From Trinickia terrae (GTDB taxonomy: Bacteria > Pseudomonadota > Gammaproteobacteria > Burkholderiales > Burkholderiaceae), in contig NZ_SWJE01000009.1 of NCBI RefSeq assembly GCF_005144415.1, positions 124,001-188,000 on the forward strand: a stretch of DNA of 64,000 nucleotides, given 5' to 3'. Shown one piece after another: positions 44,101 to 55,300 of this stretch (position 1 is the first letter of the stretch; each line of letters opens with the position of its first letter). The position numbers were made by a program, and so were the translations under genes. Below the pieces are notes generated by a model. It was given only the letters and a program-made list of their open reading frames with translations. It was not told where the DNA came from and did no database searches.

Positions 44101-44782
44101 CCAAAGCTTCGCCGTCTCGACCTCGAATCTCGGCTACGACCTCGCGTCCAGCACCGCGCGGGCCGGAAGCCTGTTCCCGAACTTCGGCTTGCAGCTGAAA
44201 AGCTTCATCTCGTCCGCGCCCAACGAAACTCCGGCGACCTACGGGTTCCTGCCCGCGAGCTCGTCGCTGAACCTGACCACGCTCGGCGATTCCTGGCAAG
44301 GGGTGGTGTACCGGGTCACGATGGGCGGCCCCGGCGCGCTGGCGTCGGCGGCGGGCTTCGATTCCGAGCTGCTGCTCGCGTGGTCGGCGTCGGCCGCGGC
44401 CGGCAAGAGCGCCTATTCGGTCTTCATCGGCCTGAGCCTGCCGGGGGCCAGCCCCGGCGCGAAGCTGTTCAGCCTGCAAGGGGTGTTCAAGGTGGCGGTC
44501 GGCTCGATCGCGCTGATCCGCCAGAAGGTGGAAGGCAGCAGCGACTACGGCTACTGCCTGCGCCTGAGCGATATCGGCCTCAAGATCCTCGGCATCGCCA
44601 AGCTGCCGCCCGACGCCACCATCCAGTTCTTCCTGTTCGGGGACCCCGGCAATACCGGCAGCCTCGGCTGGTACGCCGCCTGGGTGACGAACGACAGCGC
44701 CGGCGACAACGCGAACGCCTCGCTCGAAAGGCTGCCACTTTCCGCTTCCTTGCTTGCTCCCGTCTCAGGAGATCGCGAATGA
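41129..44782 (+). CDS. 1217-residue beta-rich protein of the large operon
   Basis: A very large protein of unknown family with no signal peptide or membrane helix. It is rich in Ser, Ala, Thr, Phe and aromatic-hydrophobic alternation typical of extended beta structure. Landmarks: an N-terminal domain (DPTVLYLQIADPEGNPTALY), a Pro/Gly-rich middle, and a C-terminal region ending LSDIGLKILGIAKLPP and TIQFFLFGDPGN. It has few cysteines. The downstream nuclease gene overlaps its stop by 4 bases (ATGA), which ties their expression together. It may be related to large uncharacterised bacterial and fungal beta-rich proteins (for example DUF6603-type), but I cannot verify this. Confidence 0.75.
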   Translation: MTDPTVLYLQIADPEGNPTALYETRQAGSVGWAGYLVTAAVDSLPPTIGLTDSLTGPYDGAYIFCVERPAILDSDPAGFAQQLNTYIRSSITTNRAFFWLQSSEAPYFGTFANYGFQFGQNFNSWVVNTNMNAVIGANLIFNVQNSLNLSVDEANAQLVLSYPVLTNPLVNLQTGTTIIAQATNVRMQVPVAGTSTGCGVFNASLSTATFFAAAPKGLPQGLQYAYLADSADQTLFFPVFSIEGMPATLETQFSMDPSDPVNTVLDAAALAAGCLRSGMVLSGKPALPGGYVTQQGNAVTLTPVGAGAGDVTPPAQAGGFACASLSPVASAPGSRNVYMAPAGTYGVSTASVPDGANLGLLGGLFGSEGIVFPSYQAAAPQNSLLCFVPSQPAYAPSFPYQPASLQQSGSGSLQADRLTGVYETAWATVLAPGGTATIYRAEPEGSPLYGVPAGAQQDASPPILTSAPPVLPFTGSTGAPFPLIPYSLTPDAAAAAETMTNYESQIVAPTRKQIITAQAQETLLARASVRSGARLAAEDGDAPPYQYSTSPQGFLVTSDAATGAYLNVLLGQSLDDAGGYLPFSFSQPISDPLESAFQTNQLFLVAVNPANLGTFDSTSEIAGWTFSAPVGQGVSASSYSNVLILKFCSGALTERVKNPNLWTEPQSFSLVAGTAESAASIAYAGLAQWLQAYLDAAIAKADSGDSSAPFYRNFADLVQDPGWNGVIVLNATLSESDLPDEIAGLAAGIDFSEFSAHHFGFTVSRVLADPSAVPPLSMQGESSFFGLIDYEQPSYAQNLANGVNPEVPVSVSVSGDFQFTVLQLQSLFVNSRLANFQSRVQLSVSKLFGSSVTQTVSNAAPGVASGSPMPVNAIVLDGSYVAQSGGDSTAGSYVFQQTQTTVFQTNSNALQAVAFNHVQFNTLSSDSVSTVSRFIVWGKFDFVSLSANDGSPFDVLSFGSVPDTPALQLGAGLAFSNLTITLSSPNATPNVQSFAVSTSNLGYDLASSTARAGSLFPNFGLQLKSFISSAPNETPATYGFLPASSSLNLTTLGDSWQGVVYRVTMGGPGALASAAGFDSELLLAWSASAAAGKSAYSVFIGLSLPGASPGAKLFSLQGVFKVAVGSIALIRQKVEGSSDYGYCLRLSDIGLKILGIAKLPPDATIQFFLFGDPGNTGSLGWYAAWVTNDSAGDNANASLERLPLSASLLAPVSGDRE

Positions 44783-46260
44783 CCCGTGTGGTGTTCTGGA
44801 ACCTGCAGAAGTTCGGCATCAACAAGATCAACGACCCCAGCACCGAACGCAGCCCAGGCCAGGGCGGCTTGACCGACCAACGTGCAAGCCACGAACGGGG
44901 GGTGGTCGTGGCCAGAGTCCTCATTGCGGCAAACCCCGACATCATCGTCCTGATCGAAGTCGCATCGGGCGACACCAGTCCCGACACGCTGGCGAGCAAT
45001 AGCGGCGGTATGGAAGGCCTGCTCTACCTGCTGGACGGGTTGCGCGCCGCGGCTCCCGGCGCCGGGTGGCGGCTGGTGCCGCCGCTGCGCATCGGGCTGG
45101 GCGGGCGCAGCGAGACGGTGGGGGTCTTCTACCGGGGCGCGCTCGCTGACGGCGACCTGCTCTACTTCACGGGTCCCAACGGCTGGCAAGGCGCGTGGGC
45201 AGGGCACTCGGTGATGCCGATGCCGGGCGTCGTCATCCCCATCAATCCCTACCCGGTTGCCGGCCTCGTCACGCCCGATCTCAGCAACTTGCTCGCTCCG
45301 CAGCGAATCGTGCCGCCCAACGCATTGCACAACGGGAATGCGTACGAGAACATGCTGGCGGCCCGCGTCGCCTACCGGCCTGTGCCGGGGTTTCCCTATG
45401 CGGTGACGGGCGACGATTTCGTGGATTTCGGCGAATACCGGCAGCCCTACATGGTGACGTTCACTCGGACGGATGCGTTCGGCAACGTGCGCAACGACCT
45501 GACGATCTTCGCGGTGCACCCTTCGCCGCAGGGCATCCTGCCCACGCAGTTCCGGACGTATCTGACCTATCTGCAGGACGTCGTGGCCGCACGAGGGGCG
45601 CTCGAGACACGGATCATCGGCGGCGATTTCAACCTGAGGCTGCTGGCCGCGGACGGCGCGGACTCCGGCGCCTACGCCCCCCTGAACGATCCGCCCAATT
45701 ACGCGTACGAGCCGCTGCTGACCTCGCCGGGCGCCCCCCTTGACGAAAACGATCTCGAGGCGTTCAAGGGTTATTTCGCGACCCATATCCGCGAGGCCGG
45801 CGATTTGACCGTGGACTCGCTGTTCCTGTGGTCCAGCGAAGAGGTGGACTCGCCCTACCCGGGCTACGGCTATATCGGCAGCAACTTCGCACCCGATTTC
45901 GAATCCGTCGACAACATTCTGGTCTGGCCGAGAGTCGACCGCGCGTACAACACGACCATCATGAACGTGCTGACCGGCGCGCCGTTCAACGAGGTCGCGC
46001 CGCCGCCTGCCGGCGCGCCGGCGGGCGGTCCGCTGCCGGCCGGGAACCTCCGGTCGTCCATGACCAATCCGGCGGGCTGGAACGCGTTGATCGTGCCCGT
46101 GCCGGGCGCCGTGCCGAATTTCGTGGCGATACCGATACCGCCCGCGCCCAATGCCCCTGCCGGCTACACGCAGGGCGACCGCAACAACCTGACCAGCTGG
46201 GCGAACTACGGGCATCTGAAAAGCACCAGCGATCATTTCGCCATCGTGGCCGACATCTAG
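44779..46260 (+). CDS. EEP-superfamily nuclease/phosphatase
   Basis: A 493-residue member of the endonuclease/exonuclease/phosphatase (DNase I-like) fold. All core catalytic positions are visible: Asn8 in FWNLQKFG, Glu60 in IIVLIEV, His in FAVHPSPQ, Asp283-Asn285 in GGDFNLR and Asp485-His486 in STSDHF at the C-terminus. It is longer than usual, with inserts between the Glu and the GDFN motif and a Pro-rich insert before the last strand. Substrates in this fold range from DNA to phospholipids and inositol phosphates. No signal peptide. Start overlaps the previous stop (ATGA). Confidence 0.88.
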   Translation: MTRVVFWNLQKFGINKINDPSTERSPGQGGLTDQRASHERGVVVARVLIAANPDIIVLIEVASGDTSPDTLASNSGGMEGLLYLLDGLRAAAPGAGWRLVPPLRIGLGGRSETVGVFYRGALADGDLLYFTGPNGWQGAWAGHSVMPMPGVVIPINPYPVAGLVTPDLSNLLAPQRIVPPNALHNGNAYENMLAARVAYRPVPGFPYAVTGDDFVDFGEYRQPYMVTFTRTDAFGNVRNDLTIFAVHPSPQGILPTQFRTYLTYLQDVVAARGALETRIIGGDFNLRLLAADGADSGAYAPLNDPPNYAYEPLLTSPGAPLDENDLEAFKGYFATHIREAGDLTVDSLFLWSSEEVDSPYPGYGYIGSNFAPDFESVDNILVWPRVDRAYNTTIMNVLTGAPFNEVAPPPAGAPAGGPLPAGNLRSSMTNPAGWNALIVPVPGAVPNFVAIPIPPAPNAPAGYTQGDRNNLTSWANYGHLKSTSDHFAIVADI

Positions 46261-46306
46261 CCGTCCGCCTTGCCGCCACCGTTGACGAAAATCGGGAGAG
46301 CCTGTC

Positions 46307-49300
46307 TTGAGTGCAATCGACAACCTGCAGCAAGCCATCGTCACCGCCGCCGGCGCCGGCCCGTTCGCGCTCGATGCCGCGTTCCTGTCGGCCGGGCTGA
46401 ACGACAGCTCGGTCAGCGTGCCCGCCGACTACGACGCGACGCTCTGCGCGGCCTTCCAGGTGGCGCAGGCGAGCCAGTTCGTCATTTCGGTAACACCGTC
46501 CAACGTGGGGCCGGTATCCGGCGACAGCTTCACGGTCACCAGCGCGATCGTGCCGTTTCCCGGCGCAACCGCGCCGCTCAGCGTGCCCGCGACGCTCGTG
46601 TTCGCGGTGTCGGACGCGTCGCTCGTGGTGCAGATCGCGAGCGCGCCAAGCGACTGGACCTGGACCGATTCGTTCGCGTTCATGAACGGCTGGCCGTTCG
46701 ACCAGCTGGCGCCGGGCAACGTGCTCATGGTGTATTCGACCGCGGACGGCGTGTACCCGTGGGGCAGCCCGGGCAGCGGCCTCGCGGTGAGCGGCGGGGC
46801 GAAGCTGAACGTATCGGCGGGTGTGCCGATGCCGACCTCGGCGCAGGCCGTGACACCGCTCTTCGACGGACTGACGGTGCAGACCGGGCAAACGCTCGCA
46901 TTGCGGGGCGTGCTCGATATGGCCGAGTACAACGCGTCCACGGTCCTGTTGCCGGCGGGCGAGCTGAGCGCGGTGCTGGAGCAGGGCGCGTTCACGGTGT
47001 TCTACCTCAATGTCGCCGATCCGCAGCTCACGCTGTCGATTCCCGCCGCGCCGCAGACCGACGGCGACACGTCGGGGCAGGCGGCGGCGCTGTCCGTGTC
47101 GGCGCTGCTCAGCGTCGGCTCGACGCCCGCCGACGAGTCTCCGTACGAGCTTCAGGTGATGCTCTCGCCGACCTCGACGGACGGATCGAACCAATACGCG
47201 ATCGGCCTGAACTCGACCGGCAACGGCCAGCTGCTGACGCCCGACACCATCGCGGCGCTCGTGGGCGGCTCCTCCGGCAGCTATTTCACGGGTGTGCCTG
47301 CGTCGCTCCAGCAGTTCCTCGCCGACGTGGGGCTGCTGGGACTGTCGCTGTCGGGCACGATCTCGCCCGCGAAGATCGGCCAGGTGAGCATCTTGATCGG
47401 CAGCACGCCCGGTACGAGCTGGACGCCGATCCCGAATGCGCCGCCGGGGCTCGATTTCACGATCGAGGCGTTCGATCTGGCCTGGTCGATCTCCGACCCG
47501 CTCGGCGGCGCGTCGCGGCAGACGTTCCAGTTCCAGACCCAGTTCACGCTGGCGCCCGAGGTCTTCAAGGGGCCGGACGGAGAGGGCGACGGCCTCTTCA
47601 CGGTCACGTTCGACTCGGCGCTCAATTTCTACGCGTCGTTCGACGGCACCGCCAGCCTCACCGATTTCCTGAACACGCTGAGCGGCAACCTCGTGACGCT
47701 GCCGCCGTCGATTTCCGCGAGCGTGTCCAACGTTGCCTTGACCGTCGACGGCAGCGGCAAAAGCTTCAACTTCACGAGCGAGTTCGACCTGTCGCTTTCG
47801 TTCCTGACCGTCGACAGCGAACCCATTTTGTCGGTGTCCAACGGGACGGTCCGCATCGGCGCGAGCACGCCGGCCGGCAGCGGCTCCGGCACCGAGTCGG
47901 CCTGGCAGAGCAGCATCGGCGGGCAGCTGAGCGTCGGGCCGTTCCAGACCCTGGTGTCGCTCGACTATGACGGGACGGCATCGCCCGCGCTGTGGACGCT
48001 GAGCGCGTCGCTGGGCCAGCCGCTGTCGCTGAACGACCTGATCTTCCAGTTCTTCTCGGACGGCAAGTCCTACGCATTCCCGAGCTTCCTGTCCCCGGAC
48101 CTGACCATCGAGTCGTTCGGCATCGTCGCCAAGATTCCGTCGGGCTCGACGGGCAGCACGAGCTACACCGTCGACGTGGCGTTCCTGTGGGACCTCAAGC
48201 TCGGCGGCCAGGTGATCACCGGGCTCGATGCGACGATCGGCCTCGCCTACGACGGCAGCGACTTCTCCGGCTCGGTCGCGTCGACCTGGACCTATCCGGC
48301 CATCAACCTGGAGCTGGAGCTCGACTACGCGTTCGACAAAGACGGCAACCAGACGCTGACGCTCATCTGGGAGGGCTTCACCGCGAACTACACGAGCGAG
48401 GACAAGCAGATCACGTTCTCGCTGAAGGGCTGGACGCTCGGCTCGCTGCTGCAAGCGCTGGTGCGCACGCTCGGCGACCCGTATTTCACGCTCGGTTCGC
48501 CGTGGGACCTGCTGAACCAGATCTCGCTCGACGGCCTGCAATTGAAGGTGTCGCTGGAAGACGGCGTGACCAACCGGCTGTCGGCGTCCTACCAGCTGTC
48601 GAGTCCGCTCAACCTCGGCTTCATCGTCATCGAAAGCCTGAATTTCCTGCGCACGACGGACGGCAAGGTGACGCTCGAGATCACCGGGTCGTCGCCGATC
48701 TCCGACCAGCTCGGCGACCTGATGAAGCCGGGCGGCCAGGACGTGACCGACATGCCCCCGGTGCCCGGGCGCAGCGAGGACTACTTCAAGGTGTTCCTGC
48801 TGGTGCTGGGGCAGCGCATCGGCATCACCGGCGCGTCCACCTTCACGTCGACCGAGGATGTCATCGAGCAGCTGTCGAGCAGCAGCCTGCCGAACACGGA
48901 CAGCGCCACGAACCCGGTCAACCCGAGCGCGAACCAGCCGGCCGGCTTCCCGTACTACCAGCAGGACAACAACTGGCTGATCGCCACCCACATGGGCTTC
49001 ATGAAGGCCGGGGGCGCGTGGACCGTCGATGCGATGCTCGTCTTCGACGACCCCAGCCTGTACGGCCTGCGCCTCGCGCTGGCCGGGCCGAAGGCGGGCG
49101 GCTTGGCCGGGCTCGCGATCGACATCCTCTACAAGAAGATCACCGACGACATCGGTCTCTTCCAGATCGACTTCGCGTTCCCCGATTCGATCCGCCAGAT
49201 GAACTTCGGCGCGGTGGCCGTCACGCTGCCGCAGCTGTCCATCGAGGTGTACACCAACGGCGATTTCCTGATCGACATCGGTTTCCCGTACAACAACGAT

Positions 49301-52300
49301 TTCAGCCGCTCGTTCTCGCTGTACGCGATCGTGGCCGGCGTGCCGGTGATGGGTTCGGGCGGCATCTATTTCGGCAAGCTCAGCGCGGCCACGGCGACCC
49401 AGGTGCCGGTCACGCAGAACGGCACGTTCGACCCCGTGCTCGTGTTCGGTGTCGGGCTTCAGCTCGGGCTTGGCTACAGCTTCTCGGCGGGGCCGCTGAC
49501 GGCCAGCTTCTCGCTGACGGTGTTCGGCATCGTCGAAGGCGTGATCGCCTCGTGGCATCCGTATCAGCTGACGTCGGAGCTGTCGTCGGGAACGAGCCTC
49601 ACGACGACCGGCAGCTCGACCAGCCTGCAGGACCAGTACTACTTCAAGCTGACGGGCACCGTCGGCATCATCGGCACCCTGATCGGCAAGGTCGATTTCG
49701 CGATCATCCAGGCATCGGTCAACGTCACCGTGATCCTCTCGGTGCAGATGACGTACGAGTCCTATCGCGAGATCCCGGTCAGCGCCTCCGCGTACGTCAG
49801 CGTCCGGGTGTCCATCAAGATCAACCTCGGGCTGTTCTCGATCAGGATCTCCTTCTCGTTCTCGATGACGGTGACGGCGTCGTTCACGCTCGGCAAGAAC
49901 GAGCAGGCGCCGTGGGACGGCAGCGCCGCCGCGGCGCGCACCCTGCTGCTCGGCGGCAGTCGGGCCGACCGCGCGGCGCGGCTGACCGCCGTCGAGCCGC
50001 GTCCGAAGCAGGTGCTGCGCGCGGCCGGAGCCAAGCCGACGCTGAAGCTGTTGGCGGCGCCGCAGTTCACCGTGCTCGCGCCCGAAGGCGCCACGTCGGA
50101 CAGCCAGCAGGAGGGCGCCTTCGTGTTCCTGATGGTCATGGATGCGCCGACCGCGGACGCCGGAGGGCCGGGCGACACGTCGTTCGATCAATTGTGCGCA
50201 AGCTTCTTCCCGTGGCTGATCGACGCGATGAGCGGCACGGAGGGCGACGCGATCGATCTCGCCGGCGTGTCCGCGCAGGTGGTCAGCGAGGCGCAACTGG
50301 AAGCCTGGATCGACGCGCTCGCCGACAACACGAATCCGCCGCTCGACATGGCGTCGCTGCTGAGCTTCCTCGCGTCCGCCTTCCAGCTGAACATCGAGAC
50401 GCCCGACTACGCGTCGAGCTCGGGCGACAAGGCGTTGTTCCAGACCGGCTCGACCGTGTTTCCGGTGTTCGACGGCCTGTCGCTGACGGTGCCGAACCCC
50501 GCCGGGGACGGCACGAAGCAGATCGATTTCGAGGGCTACACGACCGTCGACGACGCCTACCGCGCCGCGGTCGCCGATGAGTTCGCGCAAGTGGAAGCGA
50601 GCATCGAGCAGGAAAACAACATCGGCAAGGAGCAGCCGGATTCGCTGCTGCGCGACAGCGGCAGCGAGAGCGTCGAATCGATGGCAGCGCTGATCTTCGT
50701 CGACTACTTCACGATGATGGGCCGTCAACTGCTGCAGGCGGCGCTGAACCTGCTGTCGTCGTACGCGTGGACGCTGCAGGCGACCGACAGCATCGCCGGC
50801 ATCGTCGCCGCGGTCAACGCGGTGCCGCCGAACTTGATCGACGTGGACGACGTCGCGTCGCCCAACCAGAATCACGCGCTGACGGCCGGGGTCGCGATGA
50901 CGACGCCGGCGCTCGGCTACACGGTGCAAAGCGGCGACACGATGGATTCGATCGCCGGGCGCTTCAGCGACGCGGCCAGCCTGAAGGCGAACCAGACGCC
51001 GCGCTGGCAGACCACGGTCGAAAGCCTGATCGACGCGAACTGGACTGCGCGCATCATCCAGCCAGACGTGGAGATCACCGACAGCTACACGACCGTGGCC
51101 GGCGACACCTTCCAGTCGATCGGCGCGGCGCTCGGCATGAACCCGGCGCAACTGGCGCAGCTGCCCGCGATCACGAGCTCGACGGCGCTGCTGACGCCCG
51201 CACAGCCGATGTCCGTGGCCGCGATCGCCTACACCACCGCCGACGGCGATACGCTCGCGAGCGTCGCCGCCCGGTTCGCCACGACGGTGCCGGCGCTGGC
51301 GGAGGCGAGCGCGTCGGTGCAGGGGCTGTTCTCGCTCCAGGCGGAGGACGGCGTGCTGACGCTCGCCAACCTGCAGGCGTGGAGCGTGGCGGACCTGTGG
51401 AGCGCGATCGTCGGCACCGACCAGGTCGCGCAGACGGCCGGCATGGTGTCGCGCTTCCTGATGTTCGGCCTCAATCTGCCGGTGAGCAGCGGCCTCACGC
51501 TGTCCGAGCAGTTCCTGTTCCCGGCCGGGCAGAGCGCCTACGGCCTCTATCAGTTGACGGGGCAGGCGTTTCCGACCGCGGCGCCCGCCGCGCTCGCCAC
51601 ATTCCCGGTCACGGTATCGGCGGCGACGGCCTCGCATGGCGTCAACCTGGGCTTCGTGCAGTTCGACGGCGCGGCGGCGTCTTCGGCGACGCTCGATCTC
51701 GTGTCGTCCTACGACAGCCTGTGCACCGTGCTGACCTGGGCGCAGCAGGGCAATTTCCAGCCGGCGCCGAGCTTCACGGCGACGGCCGCCGTGCTGCTGC
51801 AGCCCAAGGCGGTGGCGACCGGCAACTACACGTACTGGACCACGTCGGACATGGCCGGCCTGCACACCATCACCGACCGCTCCGGGAATGGCGCCGCCAC
51901 GACCTCGCAGACGCTGGCGACGTTGTGGCCGCTGCCGTCCAGCGTGCTGGCGCTGACCGCCGGGCGCCAGGCGAGCCTGGACAACCTGTTCGATTCGCTG
52001 GCCGAGGAGCTTCCGCTGCTGCCGCAGTTCCAGCCGCAGCGGGGCCAGACCTCGCCGGCCAGCAGCCAGACCGACTACGCCGATCTGCAAAACTGGGCCT
52101 GGGCGACGCAGATTGCGTTCACGATCAAGCGGCTGCCGGTGTCGGGCACGACGTCGGGCGGCGCGGACGATGTCCCCAACGGCACGGCCAATGCGCCGTC
52201 GCTGCCGAACGTCTATGAAATTACCGGGACCTCCACGGCCGATGCGCAACTGCTGGAGCAGTTGCTGGCCGCCGTCAACACGATGGGGGAGTCGATTTTG

Positions 52301-55300
52301 TCGGGGCTTTTCGTGAGCTCCCAGCAGCAGACCCAGCCGCCCTCGCTGTCGACGCTCGGCATCCAGGAATTCCTGACCTTCATCACGCAGACCAACCTCT
52401 CCACCGAGACCAACCCCGACATGGCGCTGCGCTCCGCCGCCCTGAGGGCAAGCGGCGAGACCCCGCCGCCGCGCGGCATCGGCAACCCGCCCGCGGAGTT
52501 CATCAAGCTGCTGTGGGAGCAGAGCACCGTGCGCAGCGGCGGCTACTACCTGTTCTATCAGCTGATCAGCGACGGCAGCGGCCTGTCCGCCGACATCTTC
52601 GATGCGGACGGCACCGCCACGCTGACGATGATCGCGACGTTTGCCGCCAGCGGCACGTCCAGCTTCGGCAACGCGCTGCCTTCGTTCATCAATGCATTCG
52701 TGACGACGGACGGCATCGACACCAGCGCCGACGTCGTGCAGGTGGTGTCGCTCGCCACCAGCGGCCGGTCGGCCGCGCTCGGCGCCCAGGGGGCGAGCCT
52801 CGCCGAGGCCGCGAAGCTGTACGGCGCGGCGCCGGGCAAGATCGCCGCCGGCAACCAGACGCTGGCGCTGACCGCCGGCGCGGTGATCCCGATCGACGGC
52901 CTGACGCATCAATTGACCCAGGCCGACCTGACCGATCCGGGCCTAACCCTGACGGCCCTCGCGGCCTACTACTCGGAGGGCGCGGTCACCCCGATCACCG
53001 CCCAGGAGATCGCCGACTACAACCCGGGCGTGCCGGTGGCGCTCGGCTCGGTGTTCTACATCCCGCCCGTGAGCTATCGAGTGGCGGCGAAGTCCGCGCC
53101 GGGCGATACGTTCGCCGCCATGGCGAGCTACTACGGCATCAGCCTCGACGCGATGTCGGTGCTGGCGCTGACGGTTGCCGGGCTGCTGCCGGCCGGCGCG
53201 GTCCTGACGATCGACACGCAGTCCTTCGATCTGCGCAATCAGCTTCCGGCGGGCAACGTCAGTTTCTCGCTGAGCCGCGCCGACCTCGGACTGCCGCCCG
53301 ACGATTCCAGTGACCCGGACTATCCGGCCGAGGTCATGTATTCGCTCTACAACACGCTGTCGGCGGGCGTCCAGGCCAACGCGTTCTTCAAGGCCAGCAG
53401 CATGGGGCTGCCGTTCGGGCCGCAGGATTCCGATGCGGCCGAGCAAGCCCCATCGGCATTCGCCAGCCACGCTCAAGCCCGGCGGCGGCGCCAGTCGCGG
53501 GCCGCGAGCGCGGGGACGGGCGAGTTCGACTACGATCAGTCGCTCGGATTCAAGCGCTTCTCGACCGTCAATCCGGCGCCCGCGACGCCTGCCGACGGCT
53601 TGCCTCCGGCCGACGCCAACCCGTATGTCGGCGTCGGCACCGCGTGCCAGATCGCATTGCAATGGCAGGACGTGTTCGGCAACACGACGGTCACGCCTTT
53701 CACGGCGCCGCCGCCCGGCTACAGCGGCGCGCTGAACGGCGAGGCCATCGGCCTGCTGTACACCGATCTGCTGATCGGCCTGTCGTCGTGGTCCAACACG
53801 ACGGCCAGCTATCTCTACTCGGGAGCGGCCGGCGCGCCGGTGCTGAACGTCAACCTGGCGCTGGCGATCGCGCCCTACGCGAGCAGCCCGGATCAGGCGG
53901 CCAACGACCTCACGCTCTACCAGAAGATCTACTTCCAGCTGAACCAGAACTACAGCGGATTGGGCGTGCCGGGCCTCGACGGCAACGCGGTCAGCATGAG
54001 CCTCGGCAATTCGCTGCTCGATACGCCCGGCATCGTGCTCACGGACAGCCAGGCCGGCGTGATCCGCGATTACGTCAGCGCCTGCGTGCAAAGCCTGCAG
54101 CGCATCGTGAACGGCGACACCTCGCAGACCGTGGGTCCCAAGGCGTCGCTGGCGGTGCCGGTGGCGCTGAGCGACGTGGCGGCGGGCGACATCATCGCGC
54201 TCGACGTCACGCTGACCCTGACCCGCCTGGCGACGCTCGTCGACCCGCAGGTGGCGGCCGGCGCCAACGGCCTGTCGACACAAAGCGTGATCCTGCCGCA
54301 GCCCGATCCGGACACCCAGTCGGGCGCGCAGTCTGCGTTCCTCGTCTTCTCCGGCGCGTTCGAGACCGCGTTCCAGGGCAGCGACTGGCGCCTGCGGATC
54401 GGCGAAGGCCTGAAGTCCTCGGACAGCAGCGCCGACACCAGCACGGCGGGCACCATGCAGCTCTGGGCGGTGCGCTTCGGCCAGTCGCAGGGCAACGGCA
54501 TCTACTTCAAGATCGATCAAAACAAGCCCAGCTACTACACCGCGGCGCCCATCGCCACCACGCTCGTCAGCCGCCAGGCCACCATCGTCGACTACGCGAC
54601 CGGCAACCCGGTGACGCTGAACTTCACCGGTGTCGACCAGAATCAGTGGTTCCAGACCTGCCTCGACGCCATCGACTCGTTCCTGTCGGCCACCGATTCC
54701 ACCTCGGCCTTCATCCTCGACGAACTGCTCGGCAGCGACCCGCTCACCAGCGGCTATCTCGGCGCGGTATTGAAGGCGAAGCAGAGCCTCGCGGAGAGCA
54801 TCTCCGGCACGGTCGAGCCGATTCTGTCGACCAGCGCGTCCGATGCGGCCACCTATGCGGCCGCGAAGGAGAAGCTCTATCAGCAGCTGCTGAATCAGAT
54901 CGGTTCGGCGTATGCCGCGAGCGCGGTGGTGGTCTACGGCGTCAGCGACGTGTCCGGTGCGAGCCAGCCCGACGCGGCGGGGCCGCCCGATCTGTACGGC
55001 CAGCCCCAGGGCAGCCTCGCCAACAGCCAGAGCGCCAACCAGAACTTCACGCTGAGCGCGGCCCGCATTCCGCTGGGACCGGTGGAAGAGGGGGGCGCGA
55101 CGGACGATTCCCGTCTGAGCATCTTCTTCAGCACCAAGAATGCCGACGCCCAGGCCTACGTGCCGTTGAACCTGACGTTCGCCATCACGCACCTTGAGTT
55201 CAACAAGAAGACGGTGCCCGGCATCGACGGCTACATCGAAAGCCAGTGGCTGGTGTTCGTGACGGGACCGTACCTCTACGGCTTGAACGTTTCGCAGGCG

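Noticed and set aside
45986-52912. 2308-codon open frame on the minus strand
   Set aside because: It runs antisense to the EEP and LysM-protein genes, is extremely Arg/His-rich, and shows no domain. It is a by-product of high GC at third codon positions.
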